Below are positions 16,431-24,417 of a stretch of 48,520 bases of DNA, piece by piece; the first letter of the stretch is position 1, and every line of letters begins with the position of its first letter. The DNA comes from Lentisphaerota bacterium (GTDB taxonomy: Bacteria; Verrucomicrobiota; Lentisphaeria; Victivallales; Victivallaceae). Location of the stretch: the NCBI GenBank assembly GCA_015061745.1, contig SUWB01000022.1:1-48520 (forward strand). The letters are read 5' to 3'. The position numbers were made by a program, and so were the translations under genes. The notes under the pieces are model-generated. The model was not told the DNA's origin, did not search any database, and saw only the letters and a list, made by a program, of their open reading frames with translations.

Positions 16431-17195
16431 TTATCTCCCCATCCATCCGCCGTCTACCAGATAGACGGCTCCGTTGACATAACAGGCGGCTTCGGATGCC
16501 AGAAAGACGGCCACCCCTTTGAAATCTTCCGGCGTTCCCCAGCGTCCGGCCGGGATACGGTCGAGAATAGCCTGACTGCGTACAGGATCATCCCGCAAAG
16601 CCTGTGTGTTGTCGGTGGCAATATATCCGGGAGCAATACCGTTGACATTGACACCGTATTTTGCCCATTCGTTGGAAAGAGCCATAACCAGTTCTCCGAC
16701 ACCGGCTTTACTGGCCGCATAACCGGGAACATTGATGCCGCCCTGGAATGTCAGAAGCGAACAGGTGAAAATGATTTTTCCGGATCTGCGTTCGATCATC
16801 TCTTTCCCGAATTCACGGGCCAGCACAAATTGGGCGGAAAGGTTTGTTTCGATGATTTTGTCCCAGTATTCATCGGGATGCTCTGCCGCAGGTTTCCGCA
16901 GAATGCTTCCGGCATTGTTGAAAAGAATGTCGATTGCGGGATGTTCTGCTTTTACTTTGGCAATAAAGGCATAGAGAGCCTCACGGTCTGAAAAATCGCA
17001 GGCGTAGGGATAAAATTTTCGTCCCAGAGCAGTTACAGCTTTTTCTGTTTCTCCGCCGGGCTCCAGTGAAGCACTGACTCCGATGATGTCGGCACCCGCT
17101 TCAGCCAGTCCGATAGCGATCCCCTTGCCGATGCCCCGTCGGCATCCTGTTACCAGGGCGATTTTTCCATCCAGTTTGAATTGATCCAGAATCAT
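16431..17195 (-). CDS. kduD: 2-dehydro-3-deoxy-D-gluconate 5-dehydrogenase (KduD-like SDR)
   Basis: 254 residues, the KduD length. Classical short-chain dehydrogenase motifs: nucleotide-binding TGCRRGIGKGIA near residue 16-27, NNAGS near 92, catalytic YAASKAG near 160, and the KduD-like C-terminal block NGIAPGYIATDNTQALRDDP, IPAGRWGTPEDFKGVAVFLAS and GGWMGR at the end. KduD interconverts 2,5-diketo-3-deoxygluconate and 2-keto-3-deoxygluconate in breakdown of unsaturated uronates, the product of GH105 and polysaccharide lyase action in this operon. It overlaps the upstream dehydrogenase gene by 4 nt. A general sugar-acid SDR role is the main alternative. Confidence 0.87.
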   Translation of the reverse strand: MILDQFKLDGKIALVTGCRRGIGKGIAIGLAEAGADIIGVSASLEPGGETEKAVTALGRKFYPYACDFSDREALYAFIAKVKAEHPAIDILFNNAGSILRKPAAEHPDEYWDKIIETNLSAQFVLAREFGKEMIERRSGKIIFTCSLLTFQGGINVPGYAASKAGVGELVMALSNEWAKYGVNVNGIAPGYIATDNTQALRDDPVRSQAILDRIPAGRWGTPEDFKGVAVFLASEAACYVNGAVYLVDGGWMGR

Positions 17196-18220
17196 TCGTT
17201 CACCTCATTGCATTGTACCAGAACCTTCATGGCGTCCGGAGTTTGTGTCAGAAATTCAAATGCCGCCTGCAACTCCTCAAGGGAGAACACCCGGCTGATA
17301 AGTGCTTCAAGGGGCAGAGTACCGCAAGCGGCCAACTCAATGGCTTTTTCATAGTCCTGCACTTCGTAAACTCTTGTTCCGATCATACGCAGTTCCTTCC
17401 AGAAAAATTTATGCAGATCGACCGGAACCGGCTTGGCATAGATCGCTACCACCACGATTGTTCCGCGAGGACGGGCCAGTTCGGTCATAATCCGTGCGCC
17501 CGGTTCGGAACCTGAAACTTCAAAGACCACATCAGCACCGCTGCCGCCGCTTGCACTCCGGATAATTGCCACCGGATCCTCTTTGAGAGGATTGATGGTG
17601 TTGAACCCCAGTTGACGGGCCAGTTCCAATCTGTTTTCATTGATTTCGCATACGGTCACATCTCCTCCCGCTGCTTTGGCACAGAGAGCGATCAGCAGTC
17701 CGATGGGACCGCCGCCGTTGACCACGGTCACATCTCCTGCCTTGAGCCCGGAACAGCGGACATCGTGGCAGGCAACAGCCAGAGGTTCCACCAGTGCGGC
17801 GATTTTTAAAGGCAGAGCTTCCGGGAGTTTGTGGACCAACCGTGCCGGAACAGTCCAGTATTCGGCAAAGCCGCCGTCGGTTTCGATTCCCAGAAAGCGG
17901 AGTTTTTCGCAGATGTGGGTAAAACCTGCCTGGCACGTACCGCAGCTGCCGCAGTTATCCAGCGGCCGGACAGTTACCTTTTGACCGATTTTGAAATCCC
18001 CGGCATTTTTTCCGACAGCGGTAACGGTTCCGCTGGCCTCGTGCCCTACGGTGCGGGGCGTTTTCACTCTGGCATCCATATGTCCTTTGAAAATGTGGAG
18101 ATCAGTACCGCAGATACCGCAATAGGCAATCTTTATCCTGACTTCATTTTCTCCAGGCTCCGGCAGAGGGACTTCCCGGTATTCAACAGAACCGGCTTTG
18201 ATGTATTGAGACGCTTTCAT
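17192..18220 (-). CDS. Zinc-dependent medium-chain alcohol/polyol dehydrogenase
   Basis: 342 residues. Catalytic zinc ligands lie in YCGICGTDLHIFKG (Cys near 36) and VGHEASG (His/Glu near 60). The structural zinc site is CGSCGTCQAGFTHIC near residue 90-104. The Rossmann motif is VVNGGGPIGLLIAL near 168-180. Close in layout to sorbitol, threonine and galactitol dehydrogenases. In this operon it probably oxidises or reduces a sugar acid or keto-sugar; the exact substrate is not determinable. GGAGGATATTTCTG precedes the ATG, and the start shares one base with the RraA-like gene's stop. Confidence 0.9.
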   Translation of the reverse strand: MKASQYIKAGSVEYREVPLPEPGENEVRIKIAYCGICGTDLHIFKGHMDARVKTPRTVGHEASGTVTAVGKNAGDFKIGQKVTVRPLDNCGSCGTCQAGFTHICEKLRFLGIETDGGFAEYWTVPARLVHKLPEALPLKIAALVEPLAVACHDVRCSGLKAGDVTVVNGGGPIGLLIALCAKAAGGDVTVCEINENRLELARQLGFNTINPLKEDPVAIIRSASGGSGADVVFEVSGSEPGARIMTELARPRGTIVVVAIYAKPVPVDLHKFFWKELRMIGTRVYEVQDYEKAIELAACGTLPLEALISRVFSLEELQAAFEFLTQTPDAMKVLVQCNEVNE

Positions 18221-18891
18221 CAGAAATATCCTCCATTTTCGACAACTTCAGTAGGTTTCATTCCGGAATCCACCATCTTCCGGATATCTTCTTCCTTTTT
18301 CAATATTCCTTCCGCTTTGAGAAGGACTGTATAGGCTTCGGCGGCAGGGACGCAGATCACGCCGTCGATGTCTCCGAATATCCAGTCCCCGGGATTGACG
18401 GTCACTTCGCCGATACGAACCGGTTTCTGGTAATAATACATTCTGAAACGGCCCAGCATACCCACATTGGTACGGTAGATATGGAAGACGGGGAAGTCCA
18501 GGTTCAAGATGGCTTCAGTATCACGGATACCGTTGATAAAGGCTCCCCGGCATCCAGCCCGAAGGGCTGCCTTGGTCATAACTTCGCCCCATTGAGCCGT
18601 CACAGTATCACCGGTACAGTCGAATATGACTACGCTGTCAGCGGGCAGATTTTCCAGCATTTCCGCCCGCATTTCAAACTCACCGTCGGTGGTGATATCA
18701 GGTGCACCTTTGATGGTGAAAGCCTGTCCGCAGAGCTTCATATGTTCCCGGAGCGGCAGATAGCTTGAAGGGAGTGCTGCGTTGATATGGTAGTCAAAAC
18801 GCATAACATCGTTTACTGCTCCTGAATAGAGCTTCAGATAGCGTTCCCGCATCTCCTGTATGGAGATGGGATATAGATTGGTAGTTGACAT
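18220..18891 (-). CDS. RraA-like / HMG-aldolase-family protein
   Basis: 223 residues. The fold signature is present: SGAVNDVMRFDY near the start, CGQAFTIKGAPD, VVIFDCTGDTVTAQWGEVMTKAALRAGCRGAFINGIRDTEAI (the GE and R-D active-site residues), and PGDWIFGDIDGVICVPA near residue 175-190. The family includes 4-hydroxy-4-methyl-2-oxoglutarate/oxaloacetate aldolases and the RNase E inhibitor RraA. In a sugar-acid operon a lyase on a keto-acid intermediate is likelier than RNase control (inference). It could supply the aldolase step, since no KDPG-type aldolase is in this operon. Confidence 0.85.
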   Translation of the reverse strand: MSTTNLYPISIQEMRERYLKLYSGAVNDVMRFDYHINAALPSSYLPLREHMKLCGQAFTIKGAPDITTDGEFEMRAEMLENLPADSVVIFDCTGDTVTAQWGEVMTKAALRAGCRGAFINGIRDTEAILNLDFPVFHIYRTNVGMLGRFRMYYYQKPVRIGEVTVNPGDWIFGDIDGVICVPAAEAYTVLLKAEGILKKEEDIRKMVDSGMKPTEVVENGGYF

Positions 18892-18915
18892 ATTTTTTTC
18901 CTTAACTATATATTT

Positions 18916-19656
18916 TCAGTTAAAATTTTCTGCCGCCTTTTTGAGTGCGCAATGCATTTCCAGAAAGTCGCTCTCTTTAAAATCCCGTACAGGACAGCTC
19001 AAGCCGATCACGGCCGTGAATTTTCCCGAACGGTCAAATACCGGAACCGAGACCCGGTGAAGGACATCGACTTCAAAAGGAGCAACGACCAAACGTTCTT
19101 CTCTGCACTTTTGCAAAAAACGTTCCAGTTCGTTCCGTGATTTCCAAAGATTGATACCGAACTCCGCAAAAGGGAATTTTTCTTCCAGCCGGAGAAGGAT
19201 ATCTGCGTCCTGAATAAATGTCAGCCCCAGAAGGCCTGCTGCACTGGCATAAGGGGGGATGGGTTCATTGTTCAACCGCTGGATCACCCCCGGATGATCG
19301 AAACTGATTCGGTGTGTCTGTTCCATCCCGTCAGCACCGGGAACTGCAAAAATCGCCGTAGCCTGAGGCCAGGAGCGATTGAGTTTCAGCAGTACAGCTT
19401 CCGCTTTCCGGAAAAAATCGGTCTGAAAACGGTTGGCCGACAAGCGGGTGATCTCGCTTCCCACATAGAGCCGTCCGTTGATTTTTTCCAGAAATCCGCC
19501 TGCGACCAGGGTACGGACCAGATTGAAACAGGTAACGGTCTTGAGATTTGCCGCAGCTGCCAGTTCACTCATCCTCATACCGCCGGGAGCAGATGAAACT
19601 ATTTTTATCAAAGCCATTGCTTTGACGACAGAACCGACCATATCATTGTTGGCCAT
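18916..19656 (-). CDS. IclR-family transcriptional regulator
   Basis: 246 residues. The N-terminal winged helix is at about 5-65 (VVKAMALIKIVSSAPGGM; RMSELAAAANLKTVTCFNLV; RTLVAGGFLEKINGRLYVGS). The effector-binding IclR C-terminal domain covers about 85-240 (IPPYASAAGLLGLTF; VSVPVFDRSGKFTAVIGLSCP). IclR proteins bind small acids and usually repress adjacent catabolic operons. It is encoded inside the operon, one base after the upstream GH105 stop, with AAGGAG in the end of that gene. Its likely ligand is a keto-deoxy sugar acid and its likely operator the dyad at 21900-21918 (inference). Confidence 0.9.
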   Translation of the reverse strand: MANNDMVGSVVKAMALIKIVSSAPGGMRMSELAAAANLKTVTCFNLVRTLVAGGFLEKINGRLYVGSEITRLSANRFQTDFFRKAEAVLLKLNRSWPQATAIFAVPGADGMEQTHRISFDHPGVIQRLNNEPIPPYASAAGLLGLTFIQDADILLRLEEKFPFAEFGINLWKSRNELERFLQKCREERLVVAPFEVDVLHRVSVPVFDRSGKFTAVIGLSCPVRDFKESDFLEMHCALKKAAENFN

Positions 19657-19657
19657 T

Positions 19658-20710
19658 CTATAAAATCTCCTTTTTTTGAAGTTCTGCCGCTTCTGCCAAT
19701 GCCAGAAGCGGTGAACCGAAAGCGTGATGATCGTTCAGGATCCATCCCCGGTTCTGGTAGTCTGCCGCGGTTCCGTTATATCCGGGACAGCAGCAGGGAC
19801 CGCAGCAATTCTGAACAGATCCATCCAGACAGATATAACCTGACAAGCCCTGTATACCTTTTGTGAACGCCGCCAGATGTTCAGGAGTCCGGAAAAATCC
19901 GGTACGGATGCCTTTCCCGAGAGCATAAAGGATCAATCCGGTTCCGGAAGACTCCGGAAAAGTTCCGAAGTCATCCATACTCTGATGCCACATTCCCTCC
20001 TCATCCTGACTGGCCAGACACCCATCCATAACGTCGGTATAGGCCCGGCAAATCAGGGGATAGTCAGGATGCTCTTCCGGCAGATCTGCCACTAAATCAG
20101 CCAGTGCGTGAAGGCCCCAGCCTACGCCCCGGCTCCAATAGCCGGGCGTGATCTCAGGACGTCTGGCATCCACAGCCTGATGATAGAGTTTCCGCACCGG
20201 ATCAAAAAGCAGTTTATGGTGGTAACGCATTTGAGCTGCCGCTTCATCGATATAATCCTGACGGTTGCATTTCAGTCCCATCCACAGCAGAAAAGGACAG
20301 ACGCCGAATACCGTGTCGATCCAGCGGAACCCCCATTGTTCCCGGTCGTGCCATTTTCTCTGGCAGAAAATACCGTTTTCATACCGGGGCTGAAGCTGAA
20401 GCAAATCATCGCATGCCGCAGTCAATTTTTCTTCTGCTTCTGCGGGAAGTCTGCCATTGAGACAGGCCCAGGCCGCAGCATTGCCGCCCCAGCGGTAGTC
20501 ATATTGCCCATAGTGGCCCACAACTGTCGGGACTTCACCGTTCCAGAAAGGGGACAGCTTCTCAAGGACATTATTGTAAAGAGCATCATCCCCGGTGACT
20601 TCAGCCAGCCGGAGTGCCCCGTAACAGGTCAATATGGTCGTGTACGCCGGGGAGAAATTCAAAAGTTCATAGCGTTTCCACACCCGGTACGCTATATCAG
20701 CGTGATTCAT
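19658..20710 (-). CDS. GH105/GH88-family unsaturated uronyl hydrolase (copy 2 of 2)
   Basis: 350 residues, typical of GH105 (alpha/alpha-6 barrel). Conserved blocks: GFRWIDTVFGVCPFLLWMG, PGYWSRGVGWGLHALAD near residue 188-204, EEGMWHQSMDDFGTFPESSGTGLILYALGKG near 235-265. These enzymes hydrate the 4,5-double bond of unsaturated galacturonyl or glucuronyl ends left by polysaccharide lyases, releasing the uronate. The candidate acid is the Asp in RWIDT or in MDDFG. No signal peptide, so it acts on imported oligosaccharides. Coupled by a 4-nt overlap to the other GH105 gene, with GGAGGTG upstream. The C-terminal third has an unusual cysteine run (NCCGPCCCPG). Confidence 0.88.
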   Translation of the reverse strand: MNHADIAYRVWKRYELLNFSPAYTTILTCYGALRLAEVTGDDALYNNVLEKLSPFWNGEVPTVVGHYGQYDYRWGGNAAAWACLNGRLPAEAEEKLTAACDDLLQLQPRYENGIFCQRKWHDREQWGFRWIDTVFGVCPFLLWMGLKCNRQDYIDEAAAQMRYHHKLLFDPVRKLYHQAVDARRPEITPGYWSRGVGWGLHALADLVADLPEEHPDYPLICRAYTDVMDGCLASQDEEGMWHQSMDDFGTFPESSGTGLILYALGKGIRTGFFRTPEHLAAFTKGIQGLSGYICLDGSVQNCCGPCCCPGYNGTAADYQNRGWILNDHHAFGSPLLALAEAAELQKKEIL

Positions 20711-21879
20711 CTTGCACCTCCGTCAAATTGTTTTATGACCTCTTCCCAAGGGGGGATCAGTCCGGTATGGTGTTCGATTTGAGCGGCCTGTTGCAAAGCC
20801 AGAAGCACCGGAGCAAAGGCATTCCTTTCATTTTTCAGCCAGCGTGTCAGGGCGAAATCCACCGCTGTACCTCTGCCGCCGGGGCAGATGCTGCCGGTGG
20901 AGCCGTTAAAAACAGAACCATCAAAAGCCAGATACCGGTTCAATCCGGCAAGCCCCTTCAGGTAGGAGTTCAAAAATTTTTCCCGGTCTATGGTTCCCCG
21001 TTTGAAAGCTCTGCCAAGAGCGTATAAGATCCACGCAGTTCCTGAACTTTCCGGATAGGAGCCCCAGTCGTCTAAAACTTGATGCCACATACCGTCGGAG
21101 TCCTGATACGGCAGAATTTTTTCAAGCATCTCTCCCCGGAGAGCCAGCAGAACACTTTTTTCCGGATGTTCATCCGGGAGTTCGAAAACCAGTTCCGATA
21201 TGGCAAAGAGCGCGTAACCTTCGCCCCGTCCCCAGCAGCCGGGGAATATCCCGGTTTCCGGCAGGTAAAGCTCCTGACTCAAGGGGGATTTGTTGGTCAT
21301 ATCCCACATACGGCTGTTGGCCTGTCCCGGCAGAAATCCGGGATGCCAAAGACCGGAGATGCGGTCATACAGTTTTCCGGCATATCCCTTTATCTGACTT
21401 GCCGCTTCGTCAAAAAAGCGGAATTCTCCGGTACTCCGGCCAGTCCACGCTAGAAAAGGAACTGTCATAGCCAGTATCTCTGTGGAAAGATGCCCCGGAT
21501 AAAACGGATCATCAAAAAGTCCTTCAGAGTTCCGGTGTCCTTCCCTGAGCAGTTGCTCCGCAGCAGTTTTTCCGGCACTTTTCAGCTCCTCTTCTTCGGG
21601 AGAACGGGCGGCAAGCCACGCGGCTCCCGGATGAAAAGGCCAGTATAAGGTTGTTGTTTCGCTCCTCTTTTGGCCGGATGAGGCGATGATCTCAGCTTTT
21701 CGGGAATCAAAAAAGTTTTGCCAGAAACTTTTTTCTGCCGCCCCCGCCATACCGATGCGTCCCAGCCGGAGTACACTGTACTCCAGCAGAACCTCTGCTG
21801 TATCAGGAAGAGTGTCCAGAGATTGCCACTTCCGGTAAACAGACTGGCAGATATCCAGATATCCGAATTGATTTTTCAT
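20707..21879 (-). CDS. GH105/GH88-family unsaturated uronyl hydrolase (copy 1 of 2)
   Basis: 390 residues, first gene of the operon. It shares with its neighbour FPGCWGRGEGYALFAISELV, DGMWHQVLDDWGSYPESSGTAWILYALGRAF and a C-terminal FDGSVFNGSTGSICPGGRGTAVD block, but is otherwise quite diverged. It replaces the usual RWIDT segment with STEILAMTVPFLAWTG, so the two may differ in substrate or catalytic residue. Probable role: removal of unsaturated uronic acid from lyase-derived oligosaccharides in the cytoplasm. Under the promoter at 21936-21964; the leader contains a dyad that may bind the IclR regulator. Confidence 0.83.
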   Translation of the reverse strand: MKNQFGYLDICQSVYRKWQSLDTLPDTAEVLLEYSVLRLGRIGMAGAAEKSFWQNFFDSRKAEIIASSGQKRSETTTLYWPFHPGAAWLAARSPEEEELKSAGKTAAEQLLREGHRNSEGLFDDPFYPGHLSTEILAMTVPFLAWTGRSTGEFRFFDEAASQIKGYAGKLYDRISGLWHPGFLPGQANSRMWDMTNKSPLSQELYLPETGIFPGCWGRGEGYALFAISELVFELPDEHPEKSVLLALRGEMLEKILPYQDSDGMWHQVLDDWGSYPESSGTAWILYALGRAFKRGTIDREKFLNSYLKGLAGLNRYLAFDGSVFNGSTGSICPGGRGTAVDFALTRWLKNERNAFAPVLLALQQAAQIEHHTGLIPPWEEVIKQFDGGAR

Positions 21880-21899
21880 AATACCTCTTTTTCATCATT

Positions 21900-21918
21900 G
21901 ATGAATTATTTATTCATC
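21900..21918. promoter_or_regulatory. Inverted repeat in the operon leader, candidate IclR operator
   Basis: GATGAAT and ATTCATC arms, 7 bp each, with a 5-bp spacer. It sits between the -10 element (21936-21941) and the first gene's start (21879), a suitable place for repression. Confidence 0.45.
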
Positions 21919-21935
21919 TTTTCTTAATTTTTGTT

Positions 21936-21964
21936 AATATAAACGCGTTCATTCTCTTTGTCAA
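21936..21964 (-). promoter_or_regulatory. Promoter of the uronate-catabolic operon
   Basis: Minus strand: consensus TTGACA (21959-21964), a 17-bp spacer and TATATT (21936-21941). Confidence 0.8.
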
Positions 21965-22289
21965 GCAGGGAGCGTGTTTTTTTTAATATTTTTTTGACAG
22001 TTGACAATCGGCCTTTCCTGCGACTGCAAAAAACTTTTTCTGCTTGTACTTTTTTTTCCTTGTTTAAGGACGATCCGGGATAAGGTGGATGGAATTGTGA
22101 CTTACTGGATATCCCGGACATCAGTAACGCGAAAATGGGGGGACAATAATAAAATCAGATGGCTGACAAAACAGTCATATAGCTCCCGGGGGCGTGAGTA
22201 CTTCAAATAAAAAATCTATCAGCTGCCGGAAATTTCAAGTTCAAAAGAGATATGAGTTTCTGTCACAAACCGGCGAAAAGGCAAAAAAA
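21965..22289. other. Intergenic stretch with one long-range inverted repeat
   Basis: No ORF with a ribosome-binding site was found. TCCGGGATA (22074-22082) and TATCCCGGA (22110-22118) form a perfect 9-bp stem with a 27-nt loop. Its role is unknown; it could be part of an unannotated small RNA. Confidence 0.4.
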
Positions 22290-22365
22290 TGGCATCTCCA
22301 AGGGGAGTCGAACCCCTGTTGACGGGATGAGAACCCGTTGTCCTAGGCCTCTAGACGATGGAGAC
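22290..22365 (-). tRNA. tRNA-Glu (anticodon CTC)
   Basis: 76-nt cloverleaf on the minus strand, including an encoded CCA. The acceptor stem is GTCTCCA with TGGAGAT (one G-T pair at the end). The anticodon stem ACGGG/CCCGT encloses the loop TTCTCAT, so the anticodon is CTC. The T arm is AGGGG-TTCGACT-CCCCT. The D arm and the GTCTAGAGGCC block closely resemble bacterial tRNA-Glu. A T7 run directly follows the CCA and probably ends transcription. The gene lies back to back with gltX, which charges this tRNA. Confidence 0.95.
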
Positions 22366-22383
22366 GCGTGTCAGTATGTGCAA

Positions 22384-22412
22384 AATATACACTCCCCTTT
22401 GAAAAAAGTCAA
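22384..22412 (-). promoter_or_regulatory. Promoter of tRNA-Glu
   Basis: Minus strand: TTGACT (22407-22412), a 17-bp spacer and TATATT (22384-22389), about 18 bp before the tRNA 5' end. Confidence 0.8.
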
Positions 22413-22430
22413 ATGATTATTGCAAAAATC

Positions 22431-22459
22431 TTGAAAAAAAGTTCAAGTGATGATATATT
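22431..22459 (+). promoter_or_regulatory. gltX: Promoter of gltX
   Basis: TTGAAA (22431-22436), a 17-bp spacer and TATATT (22454-22459). It is arranged divergently, 18 bp from the tRNA-Glu -35 element. Confidence 0.8.
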
Positions 22460-22509
22460 ATAAGCAAAGAAATTATCTTTGAATCTAAAACGACAGGAAT
22501 TGGAAATAT

Positions 22510-23976
22510 ATGTGTGAAATCCGTACCCGTTTTGCTCCCAGTCCCACCGGCTTTATGCACGTCGGAAATCTGCGGACCGCTCTCTATGCCTGGCTGCTTG
22601 CCCGTTCCGGTAAAGGCAGTTTTGTGCTGCGTATCGAAGATACTGACCAGAACCGCTATGTGGAAGGGGCCGTCGATATTATTTATTCCACTTTGAAAAC
22701 TGCCGGGATCACCCACGATGAAGGTCCTGATAACGGCGGAAATTACGGTCCCTACGTCCAGTCCGAACGTAAGCCCCTCTATAAAGAATATGCTCAAAAG
22801 CTGGTCGAATTGGGCGGAGCGTATTACTGCTTCTGCGAAAAGTGTGAAGAAGCAGAAGTCGAATCCGGTGAAGAGGAAAAAAATGAATTTTCCGACGGCC
22901 GCTGCCCCGGCCACTGTGATGAACTTTCTCAAGAGGAAGTCCAGGCTAAACTTGCCGCCAATGTTCCTTATGTGATCCGTCAGCGGATCGACCGCAGCGG
23001 TTCCACCAAATTCAATGACTCCGTTTTCGGGGAAATCGAAATCGAAAACAAGGTTCTGGATGACCAGATCCTGCTCAAGCAGGACGGTATGCCCACCTAC
23101 AACTTTGCCAACGTGATCGACGACCACCTGATGGGGATCACCCACGTTGTGCGGGGATGCGAATATCTTTCTTCTACCCCCAAATATAATTTGCTTTACA
23201 AGGCTTTCGACTGGGAGATCCCCACTTATGTGCATCTGCCCCTCATTATGGGCAAAGATGCAGAAGGCAATGTGTCAAAACTTTCCAAACGGCACGGCTC
23301 TGTGAGTTTTGAAAATCTCGTTGAGGAGGGATTTTTGCCCGAAGCCATCGTCAACTATATCGCGTTCCTCGGCTGGAACCCCAAAAACGACCGGGAAATC
23401 TTTTCTTTGCAGGAACTTGCTGAAATTTTCAGCCTTGCCGGACTGAATAAGGCTCCCGCTGTTTTTGACTACACCAAGCTGCGCTGGATGAACTCTGAAC
23501 ATCTTAAAATGATGGCTCCTGAAAGTTTTGCTGAACTTGCCAAACCTTTTGCCGGAGTTGCAGGTACTGCACTGGAAGAAAAGTGGCCGATCCTTGCAGA
23601 ATTGATCCGTTCCAGAATCGAAACTCTGACTGAGATCCCGGAAAAAATCGCTTTCTTTTTCCAGCTGCCTGAGTTTGGAGCTGATATGTTCAACAACAAA
23701 AAGAGTAAATGCAATCCTGAAGTCGCCAAAGCCATTCTTGAGGATCTTATTCCCAAATTTGAGGCTCTGGAAAATCTGACTCCCGATACGGTCAATCCCA
23801 TCATCGAAGCCTATGCAGCAGAACACGAAGTGAAACTGGGACAGCCGATGTGGGCCGTGCGTATTTCTCTTTCTGGACTTCCCGCTACTCCCGGCGGCCC
23901 TGCGGAGATTATGAACGTGCTGGGCAAAGAGGAGTCTATGCGCCGTCTTAATGCTGGTTTGGCTAAATTGGGATGA
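22510..23976 (+). CDS. gltX: Glutamyl-tRNA synthetase
   Basis: 488 residues, full-length class I synthetase. The HIGH-type motif PSPTGFMHVGN is at residues 10-20, FVLRIEDTDQNRY near 40, the HVVRGCEYLSSTP block near 215, and the KMSKS-type motif KLSKRHG near 257. The cysteine-rich insertion YCFCEKCEEAE with CPGHC near 112-140 resembles the zinc-binding region of GluRS. It attaches glutamate to tRNA-Glu in the cytoplasm. Its stop is followed within 8 nt by the TM1266-type gene, so the two are probably co-transcribed. A frameless duplicate was not seen. Divergent from the tRNA-Glu gene it serves. Confidence 0.96.
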   Translation: MCEIRTRFAPSPTGFMHVGNLRTALYAWLLARSGKGSFVLRIEDTDQNRYVEGAVDIIYSTLKTAGITHDEGPDNGGNYGPYVQSERKPLYKEYAQKLVELGGAYYCFCEKCEEAEVESGEEEKNEFSDGRCPGHCDELSQEEVQAKLAANVPYVIRQRIDRSGSTKFNDSVFGEIEIENKVLDDQILLKQDGMPTYNFANVIDDHLMGITHVVRGCEYLSSTPKYNLLYKAFDWEIPTYVHLPLIMGKDAEGNVSKLSKRHGSVSFENLVEEGFLPEAIVNYIAFLGWNPKNDREIFSLQELAEIFSLAGLNKAPAVFDYTKLRWMNSEHLKMMAPESFAELAKPFAGVAGTALEEKWPILAELIRSRIETLTEIPEKIAFFFQLPEFGADMFNNKKSKCNPEVAKAILEDLIPKFEALENLTPDTVNPIIEAYAAEHEVKLGQPMWAVRISLSGLPATPGGPAEIMNVLGKEESMRRLNAGLAKLG

Positions 23977-23983
23977 TTTGACT

Positions 23984-24235
23984 ATGGCAAACCGGGTGGC
24001 TGTTATTGCGATCATTGCTGAAAGTACTCAGGCTTCAGGGGAAATCAATTCCCTGCTGCACGAGTTCAACAGCTTTATCATCGGCAGAATGGGCCTGCCA
24101 TACCGGGAACGAAAAATGAATATCATAACCATTGCCGTTGATGCTCCTCAGGATACTATCAACGCTTTGAGCGGCAAACTGGGGCGTATCCCGGGAGTTA
24201 CGGCAAAGGCGGTCTGTTCAAAAGAACAGGAATAA
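23984..24235 (+). CDS. TM1266-family ACT-like regulator linked to [FeFe]-hydrogenase systems
   Basis: 83 residues from the ATG at 23984; the frame is open 11 codons further back inside gltX, without a ribosome-binding site. The sequence matches the small ACT-domain family typified by Thermotoga TM1266: VAVIAIIAE near the start, NSLLHEFNSFIIGRMGLPYRERKMNIITIAVD in the middle, and INALSGKLGRIPGVTAKAV at the end. That family is found next to HydE/F/G maturases and is called a putative iron-only hydrogenase regulator; its ligand is not established. Here it lies between gltX and hydE, supporting that the next operon is linked to metallocofactor assembly. Confidence 0.85.
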   Translation: MANRVAVIAIIAESTQASGEINSLLHEFNSFIIGRMGLPYRERKMNIITIAVDAPQDTINALSGKLGRIPGVTAKAVCSKEQE

Positions 24236-24350
24236 ACTTTAACAATTGAAGACAAGCGTTTGACGCACAGAGCAATGATCTGCCTGACACCGAAAAGAGT
24301 ATTTGAGGTGAAAGATTACGGAAGTATTGCTCGCTGGAGCTTTGGCATAC

Positions 24351-24386
24351 AGCGGCATTCCCCTTTTCAGGCGGATGCCGCTTTTG
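24351..24386 (+). terminator. Intrinsic terminator upstream of hydE, possibly a leader attenuator
   Basis: AGCGGCAT (24351-24358) pairs with ATGCCGCT (24375-24382), followed by TTTTGT. It either ends the gltX-TM1266 transcript or, if a promoter lies before it, attenuates the hydE operon. A weak -10-like TTATAAAA follows it. Confidence 0.65.
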
Positions 24387-24417
24387 TGTTATAAAACGCA
24401 GCAGGAATAAAGAAGAT

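Noticed and set aside
22001..22210. 69-residue ORF in the gap before tRNA-Glu
   Set aside because: Non-ATG start, no ribosome-binding site, low-complexity composition and no family resemblance.
24340..24360. TGGCAT...GGCAT before hydE as a sigma54 promoter
   Set aside because: The GG-to-GC spacing is one base off the -24/-12 rule and the -12 element is poor. The sequence is also the left arm of the terminator hairpin.
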